Below, piece by piece: positions 43,295-50,471 of a DNA stretch of 50,471 nt. This DNA comes from Terana coerulea (Eukaryota > Basidiomycota > Agaricomycetes > Polyporales > Phanerochaetaceae): NCBI GenBank assembly GCA_024811115.1, contig JAKOGH010000183.1:1-50471 (forward strand), written 5' to 3'. The notes beneath the pieces were generated by a model, which was given only the letters and a program-made list of their open reading frames with translations, was not told where the DNA came from and did no database searches. The first letter of the stretch is position 1. Every line of letters starts with the position of its first letter. The position numbers were made by a program, and so were the translations under genes.

Positions 43295-46200
43295 CCTTAC
43301 GTGAATGGATAAAAGCATATACGTTGGAGCAACGCGTAACAAGATGAGCAAGGGGCCAAGAATAGAGATGAAGGTGTCTGGCCAGCTCTGTCGACCTTTG
43401 GGCAGGCTTTGGCATGGAGGTGACCAAGCGGTCCAAGTATACACGTCCGACCCTGACACGCCCCGAGCCTCTCCACACATAGATACGAACCCAAGTTGCA
43501 GAGCCAGAGGAGGGACTGCGCGCTGCGCACGCGAGAGCAAAACGCACGCCCGACGTGCGTTCCGGCCGACCGGCAAATAGACCTGGTGCATGCCCCAATC
43601 GCATGTATACTGTATACATCGCCCCGGGCGGCCGAGGCGCGCCAGCGTGAGCGCGCGCGCCCGCGAAGGAGGGCCTCCGAGCCGGCGGGACGCATTCGGG
43701 CGCGCGAGGATCACACCCTAGTGCGAACGCTGCGAAGCGCACCGTGCAAACCTTGCGAACCTTGAGAACCTCGCGCACGGCCGAGTACCGCCAGCGTCCT
43801 GTGATCAGGCAGGCACCTTCTGGCTCTGGGAGCGCGGCGCCACATCGCAGGAGCCCGTGAAAGGCATCCATGCTCGTCCGAGTCCCCGACAGTGTTCAAG
43901 ATGCAAGGCGCGAGCGCGTGGGCACGCCAAGTCATGTGTCATGTTCTTCTAAACATACAATCTTGCACGGTGGGATACAGCTAGGTGACTTGAGTTGGCA
44001 CGAATTGGCATAGACGCACCGAGTTTACGCTCCCACCTTGGCTGTCTCAGACGCCCCACAAACAAAGCCTATCCCATTGGCTTTCCCCTGTTTAGCGTCC
44101 TCGTCACCACGAACGCCAGGCGATCCGACGAAAGAAGCACCCATCGGGACCAGGGTAGGGTATCATACGTGGGCGCTACGGGCTGTTGCATGCCAGCATG
44201 GTGACATCTGAACCACGGGGATTCTTGTGAGAGGGCGGGTGGCAAGCGTCGACCAGGTGCGTGTTGTTCCAAAAAGAGAACATGGTGGACGAGGGGAAGT
44301 GCACTGGCGGAGAAAGGCACGCCGTGCGCAGCGATGCAAGTACAAGGAGCGATGCGCAGTGAGAACGCCACAGCGCCGGGCGTACACAGTATCGTGCTGG
44401 CGCAGCGAGGGCTGGAGAGATGGACACGCACCGCGAATTGTCACGCGTCACGTCTCGCGACGCGGCCAGCATGGGGCACCGCAGGACATGGATCCGTATC
44501 CTCTTCGCGTGCTACTCGAGATATCAGAAAGGCTGGGCAGACTGGTCGGTTCGGGAGTAGACGGGGGACGGGTAAGCTCACCTGCCACACCCCGCCTGTC
44601 GTGCGTGCCATCCACCATGTATGCGGCGTGTATTTTGGGATTCGGATTGAGGCGTTGACGATATGCGTAGCGTCACTATGAGGGGAGCATGTTCAGTGGA
44701 AATATATAGAACGGACCTTGGAATCATGTTGGGAAATGGCTAGATGCGCGTCACGTCCCTCAGGCCCTGAAGGTGTGTTTCGGATCAGGCGATGACCGTT
44801 AGCGCAAACTGCTTGCATAGCAGAGCGCCTGCACACTAGCATGACATTCCCAGAAGTTTCTTCAATGCTATCAGTAGCGGATAGAGTGCCGGATATGAGA
44901 CCCTGAACGCCCTGAAACCGAGGATAGCTTATGGCACCAGTCAGTGCCAGCTTTTGACGGCTGTCTTTGGGAGCTGGGGCGCGGGCGGGAGGCGAAGATC
45001 AGACCGAGAAGCCAGGACGGGCGATGTCGTTAATATTGGTGGTGGCGGTAATAGTGGTACTTGTGGTAGGGTAGCGGTAGCAATGACGGTGCTGATGGAT
45101 GCACGGACAAAGGATGCTGGGCGCGTTGATGCAAATATGGACCTGAGCGGATCAATGATACGCTTGATGCGTCACAAAGCTGAAGCCAGCGCGCTCAGAG
45201 TCGGCCAGAACGACTGGCTAGTGAGTAGCCCGGAGCGCAGAGACGACGAAAAAATAAAAGCGCACTGTTGCACCACAAATTGTGTTAGAGAAAAATGCTT
45301 CTGCATCTATATGACGACGTCTTGTACCAGTGAGAAAGACTTTGAAGCCGGTTACTTCGTCACGGTCTGCGCGAGGTCTGCGCGTCGATAATTGATAGAG
45401 TGTCAATTTTGCTGGATAAATTTGCTGTAAGAATATGTGTTGGTACTTTCCGCGGGCATGTATGAGATATCAGAACTACTTGCAGCGGACGATGAGTGTC
45501 TCAAAGGCTGGACCAAGCCAGTGCCGGCATTTGCCGATTGTTTGACCATGTTTGAATCGAAAGATGATGCTTACCTCGTTTGGATGTGGGGCTTGCTTCT
45601 AAACATCCATCAAGCTGTCGAAAGGTCTCAGACCCCGGCAACCCCATCACCTTGCAGCCGCGCAAAATGGTATGCAAAATTCCAGGGCTCTGCAGGTCGA
45701 AGTTCTCACTTGCCACAAATTAATTAGATGTGGTTTTAATAAGCACAGGCCTGACGGCGGAGCGCCCTGCCGCACAGGTCACGTCAAAAAGGCCATCTGT
45801 CGACGCCACCGCATGGGAACCTCATGTGGTAGTCGCAGAAAGATACAAAGCGCTGTGTCACCCTCTCCAACCGTACCACCTCGCGTCTGCACACGGAGCC
45901 AGTACGTCTCGTATTTCCCTTCGGCCGGGGTCATGCTGATGTTCAAAATTTTAGTATAACGCCGTCAGAGAACGTACCAGCCGTTACAATCGCCACTTCT
46001 CACCAAATAGCCGCAAGATTTGTCCTGCCTTATTTTTGGTGAGTTTTCCTCTTCTACTCAATGATCACGCTGACTGAGTTCTCCTTCGGTAACGACGTCT
46101 TGACAGCTCGACCACACCGGTTGCACAAGATCTCATACGTGCATCACGAATATAACGTACAAGCCGGTCGTAGTGGGTGACATTATCTCTTCGTAGCCGT

Positions 46201-46990
46201 AGTTTTGATCGTCTTTACATAGGCCCTTTTGCCTCGCTCCCGCTGTCAACTAGTGAGCTCGTCGGACCCCTGCCGCTGTCATGGCTGAGTCCAAGAAACG
46301 AGAACTGGAAGATATCGAGGATGAGGAAGGCCCCCTACCGTTCGTCGAATAATATCTTCCTCTCTCGATCCATGCTCTGACATTACGCGTATCTTACAGT
46401 GCTTCGTCAGACCAAGTCGACTCTGCTGGAAGACAAGCTAAATCCCGGCGTATGGATACTGACGATCTCTTAGCACGGGACGCGGAGCCTATTGCAGTGG
46501 AAAATGACCTGCAAGACGATAACAAGGGAGAACTTGAAGGCCGCGATGCGGAGGAGGTTCACGCAGAAACATCATTGGCGACAAGGAGAGACCTCGCATT
46601 CGATACTACACACGATCCACTTCCCACATCCATAATTCCACCTACAACATCGACCTCTACGAGCAACTCAGATGACCGTGTCGATTTGTGCAGGCAGAAC
46701 GCCGCCGAATGTCCCCACGATGATCCAAGGCAGTGGTCTCTTCGCCTGTCCCTTGCTCGCTCCCTCCGAGAGCGCTTTGTCAACCTTCACGAGCTGGGTG
46801 ATCTTCAGGAATGCGTGGATCTCTACCATGAGCTCATGTACTCCGTGGGAGAGCCGGGGTCCGGGAGCAAGACCGAAATCGTTTCCGAGCTGGCCGCCGT
46901 CCTCCTCTTGCGCTTTGCTGAGACGAAGCAGTCTGAAGACCTGAATTTGTGCATCTTGTACTGCGAGGAAGTTCTGTCCCCTGAATCCGA
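43295..46990. repeat. Large inverted repeat, right arm
   Basis: This is the reverse-complement partner of 36030-39705. It carries the CHAT3 promoter and 5' coding region plus the same non-coding DNA. Examples of matched sequence are the run around 45130-45230 (gcaaatatggacctgagcgg) against 37860-37940 on the other strand, and 44954-45030 against 38022-38101. The spacer between the arms is about 3.6 kb. Confidence 0.9.
45461..45727 (+). CDS. Small conserved ORF upstream of CHAT3 (unknown)
   Basis: This is the mirror copy of the ORF at 37346-37663. It reads MYEISELLAADDECLKGWTK, then PVPAFADCLTMFESKDDAYL, then VWMWGLLLNIHQAVERSQTP, and ends PQIN. It differs from the left-arm copy at very few residues. 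It lies about 550 bp upstream of the CHAT3 start on the same strand. No function can be assigned. Confidence 0.35.
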   Translation, partial: YEISELLAADDECLKGWTKPVPAFADCLTMFESKDDAYLVWMWGLLLNIHQAVERSQTPATPSPCSRAKWYAKFQGSAGRSSHLPQIN

Positions 46991-49900
46991 TGGAGATGAT
47001 GGCAATGCGGATGATCAGCGGCATTGGGAGGTGGCTGGTGCGGACGACATAGAGCGCTGGTCCATCCTTCGGTCTCTTTCCCAAGCTCAGCATGCGCGTT
47101 TCAATCATAGCCGCGACGCCGGCGACTTACAAGCGTGTATCGACCAATACCACGAGCTTATCTATGCCTGCGATGAACTCGATCCCGAAACCAAAGCCGA
47201 GGTTCTATTGCATCTGTCCGACGCCCTGCATTCCCGGTTTCTCTTCACACGCCAGTCAGAGGACTTGGAGCTATGCAAGCTTTACAACGAGGAGGCTTTG
47301 AACTTATCGACCATAGCCGACTCCGAACGCTCTACTGACCTCCGCCACCTTGCTGTCAAGCAACTTGACCGACTCGCGCAGGTTCAGAGCGGCTACCTGG
47401 ACCGCTCAGAGGAACCAGGGTCTTCTTATGTTGGAGGGAGTGTAGAGCAATGGCGGGAACGCCTAGCCTCTTGCCAACCTGAGGGTGACGGCTACGTGCT
47501 TTGTATAAGGAGGCTTGCAGAGGGACTCTCCGTACGCTACTTGCACAGCCGCAATGTAGCAGATCTCCAAGAAGGCATCGAGCGATATCAGGAAATCCTC
47601 CCCAGGACTCTAGACGCATCGAAGTACTACAACAGGTCGCATACTCTAAACAACCTTGCCAGCTTGCTGTGCTTCCGCTTCGCAATATTTAGACAGCCTC
47701 AAGATCTCGACAGCGCCGTCACACTTTACCGCGAAGCGACATCCCTGCTTGAACCCAGTCATCCCCAGCGGTCGCCGATGCTCCATGCGCTAGCAGATAC
47801 CCTAGATACTCGATTTAAAGCCATGGGAAATCCTCGCGACACGGACGAATGCATTGAGGTGAATCGCAATGCCTTGCCCCTGGCTCAGGACGAGCTTCGC
47901 ATCTCTATTCTCCACGACTTGATTCAGGCACTGCTCAACCGAGGTCTCGGCGTCGGCATCGGCATGTTGGACGGCGGAGGGTTCAAGACCTTGACGACTG
48001 CATCGCATATAGCCATCAAGCTCTGGAACTCGATCGGTCAAATGTCACCAAGGTGATATGCAACGAATGCCTGATGGGTGCACACATTCTCCGGTACAGT
48101 CGACTCAAGGAGATACAAGACCTTGATCATTGTGTCTCATATGGCTTTGAGCTGCTATCCATCGTACCCATAGGTCATGATCAACGTCCCCGATGCCTCC
48201 AGATGCTGGCAAGCGCTCTCCTTGCTCGAAATGGACGCCTAGCCAAGCTCGAAGATGTGGACGACTGCATCAAATTCAGTCGCGAGGCCTTATCCCTCAT
48301 TCCGTCGGTCGGACATGCCGCTCGTCATGGCATTCTCAGCTGTTTGAGCGGGGCACTTGTAGTGAGGTTTGAGACCTTGGGAGAAAGGCAGGATATCGAT
48401 GACGGCATTACGTGCATACGCGAGGCGTTGTCGACAGATTCGCGCTTGTACTCGTTTGTCTTCGATCATCTCAAGGACCTAGCTGACGCGCTGCACACAC
48501 GATTCAAGCACTACGGGCAGCTGCAAGATATCGACGAATGCATCATGCTGCGACGACAACGGTTGCCGCTGCCGCCCACGATAGGCACCGACCAGTGCGA
48601 CTTCATTCTTAAACTCGTGATGGCCGTTTCGGGACGCTCGCGGCAGACTGGGCGTATGGAGGATCTCGAGGAGGTCGTTACACTTAATCAGCAGGCGTTG
48701 GCGTGCTGCCCTCTTGGAGATTCGAGAAAGACCACAATCCTACTCGGTCTCGCGATAGCTCTGCACCAACAATTCGAACGATTTGGGCAAGACCATGATC
48801 TCAGCGACAGTATAGAGACCTGCCGAGAAGCCCTCTCGCTTTGCTCACCTGACAATGCCAACCGATGCTGGGCGCTGAACAGCCTAGCTGTTGCGCTGTC
48901 ATCTCGATTCGAGCAACACGGGAACCAAGAGGATCTCGACGGGAGCATTCGAATTCACCAGGAGGCAGCTTCTCTCGCTGTCGATCGCGATCCCATCGAG
49001 AGAGCCGGGATTCTTGCCAATTTGGCCAACAGGTTAGAAGCCCGATTCTGGCTACTACGGCAACATCAGGATTTGGAGGATTGTATCGCGTACCATCGTG
49101 AGTCCGTATCTATGCGGACCCCGGAACAGCCGGAGTACGCCAGTGCTGTGTACAACTTACTAGTATCTGCGCTGCTCATGCCGATAGTTCGGGGGAGATC
49201 CTGCCGCCGCCTTTATTATAGCTGCCACCCAACCTGAGCTCACCACGGGTAGGAAGCTCATGGACCACTGCGTCGCATTCAGCCGTGAGGCGTTGTCCCT
49301 TCACTCGACCGACCACATCGGCTTACCCATGATGGTTCAATGCCTAGCGCTGTCACTATACGCCCGCTTCGCCTACACTCTGGACTCTGCGGACTTGAAT
49401 GAGTGTATGCAAATTCTGAGTCGTGCGCAACCAATGCCCGCTATACCAGCAATCCTTTCAGTAAGCTACAAGCCGCGCTCATGTGGACAGGTCTAGGACT
49501 CAGGGCAGACCACTCTTCTACGCTATCAGCATTCCAAGCAGCGACGGTACTTCTCGAACGGTTCCTCCTATTCCATCCCACCTTGGAAATGCAGCATCAG
49601 GTACTCTTCAAGACAGGCAACTCTATCCCTGTGGACGGAGCAGCGTATGCCATTGCCGAGGGCAACTACGCCGCTGCAATCGAACTACTCGAACATGGCA
49701 GAGCGTTACTTTGGTCTCAAGTGCGTCGCCTGCGGTCACCGCTTCATCTCCTCGAGGGCCAGGACGAATCTCTGAGACACGAGTTTGAGCGGACGGTGCG
49801 GGCACTGGACCGGCTGGGTACAAAAGAAAGCCCGTTCGGTGAGCCAGCCTACAACGGGGCGCGCCAGTCTACGGCCATCAATCTACCCTCGGACGCTTTT

Positions 49901-50471
49901 GGGGACATGTTGAAAGAAAGGCGGGAGCTGATGACTACGTTCGACGCACTTACCGAGCAGATCCGCACGAAACCGGGCCTTGCTGACTTCCTCAAGTTGC
50001 CGAGCTTCGAGGCCCTCAAAGGCGCAGCCATCGAAGGACCGGTCATCATGGTTAACCATAACCAGCGCGTTTCTGACGTGCTGATTATACTGCATGACCG
50101 TGATCCTGTGCGTGTGCCCCTGGATCCCTCATTTTACAAGACAGCAAAGGAGCTAGCCAGAGACCTCCTCGAAGCGCGCCAACAGCTTGGGAACAAACCA
50201 AAAGCGTACAATGCCACGTTGAAAACCACTCTAGCGACCCTCTGGGATGTGCTAGCCGATCCTGTGGTTCAGAAGCTAAGGGACGATTTGGGCTTTCCAT
50301 ATGGGACGCGCATTTGGTGGTGTCCTACCTCCGATCTATCCTCCCTACCTCTTCATGCTGCCGGCCCCACCCCCAACACTCGCGACGGCAGCAAACATGA
50401 AACCGTATATCTGTCGGACCTCTACACCTGCTCGTATACCCCAACGCTTGCCGCTCTCATCGAGTCTCGTT
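46281..50471 (+). CDS. TPR-CHAT protein 3, cut by the window end
   Basis: Exon 1 (46281-46339) reads MAESKKRELEDIEDEEGPLP and splices over a 60-bp intron to an exon at 46400. The N-terminal linker stays open where CHAT2 is shifted (TSTSTSNSDDRVDLCRQNAA). TPR-like repeats run from about 46690 to 49500 (DLQECVDLYHELMYSVGEPG, DLQACIDQYHELIYACDELD). The CHAT domain begins at about 49900 (AFGDMLKERRELMTTFDALT, YGTRIWWCPTSDLSSLPLHA) and the window stops before the catalytic His and Cys. Frame changes occur at three places: at 47950-47985, where about 35 extra bases separate LIQALLNRG from VQDLDDCIAYSHQALEL; at 49150-49190, the same place as in CHAT1, where a 40-nt GT-AG intron is possible; and near 49416, one base missing. 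Otherwise the closest relative is CHAT2 at the N-terminus. Confidence 0.82.

Noticed and set aside
42351..43304. 317-codon plus-strand open frame
   Set aside because: Arg-, Gly- and Pro-rich in very GC-rich DNA, overlapped by another open frame, no motif. It is most likely a composition by-product.
23377..50471. CRISPR-type or bacterial TPR-CHAT effector system
   Set aside because: The genes are intron-bearing and fungal, there is no repeat-spacer array, and no RNA-guided partner gene was seen.

Overview
The window is nuclear DNA from a filamentous basidiomycete, most likely an Agaricomycete. The support is internal: genes are split by many 50-60 bp GT-AG introns, and the gene content includes fungal-type cytochrome P450s, a NACHT-WD40 STAND protein with a helical N-terminus, long TPR-CHAT proteins, and an HMG-CoA reductase with a sterol-sensing domain. 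No bacterial, viral or organellar genes and no complete transposon were recognised.

Layout. 0-1.7 kb is gene-poor, with an AT-rich island and short degenerate repeats. 1.7-9.1 kb is a tandem duplication of a GST + cytochrome P450 pair, all on the minus strand. Unit 1 has a GST and P450-A. Unit 2 has only a GST fragment and P450-B. A broken BTB/POZ fragment lies between them. 9.3-12.2 kb (+) is an ABC-F ATPase. It is convergent with a 1,356-codon NLR-like gene at 12.3-16.7 kb (-), whose six exons join in frame through canonical introns. 17.2-21.5 kb (-) is HMG-CoA reductase, complete in domains and catalytic residues but carrying several small frameshifts. An unassigned exon sits at 22.35-22.62 kb.

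23.4-50.5 kb is a segmentally duplicated accessory region. It holds three long TPR-CHAT genes: CHAT1 at 23.4-28.3 (-), CHAT2 at 31.9-36.8 (-), and CHAT3 at 46.3 to the window end (+). It also holds two RluA-family pseudouridine synthase genes, PUS1 at 29.7-31.1 (+) and PUS2 at 40.2-41.5 (+), and a small unknown gene at 41.75-42.2 (-). CHAT2 and CHAT3 stand head to head on the arms of a large inverted repeat (about 3.7 kb per arm, at about 36.0-39.7 and 43.3-47.0 kb). The 3.6 kb spacer holds PUS2 and the small gene. CHAT1-PUS1 and CHAT2-PUS2 look like two copies of one older module.

Function. The NLR-like protein and the CHAT-protease array are both families linked to programmed cell death and non-self recognition, so the 12-50 kb stretch reads as a candidate immunity or incompatibility region wrapped around housekeeping genes; that is inference. 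A recurring feature is small indels that shift frame in HMGR, ABC-F, PUS1 and all three CHAT genes, while the NLR gene is clean. Whether these are assembly errors or real decay is the main uncertainty for the annotation.
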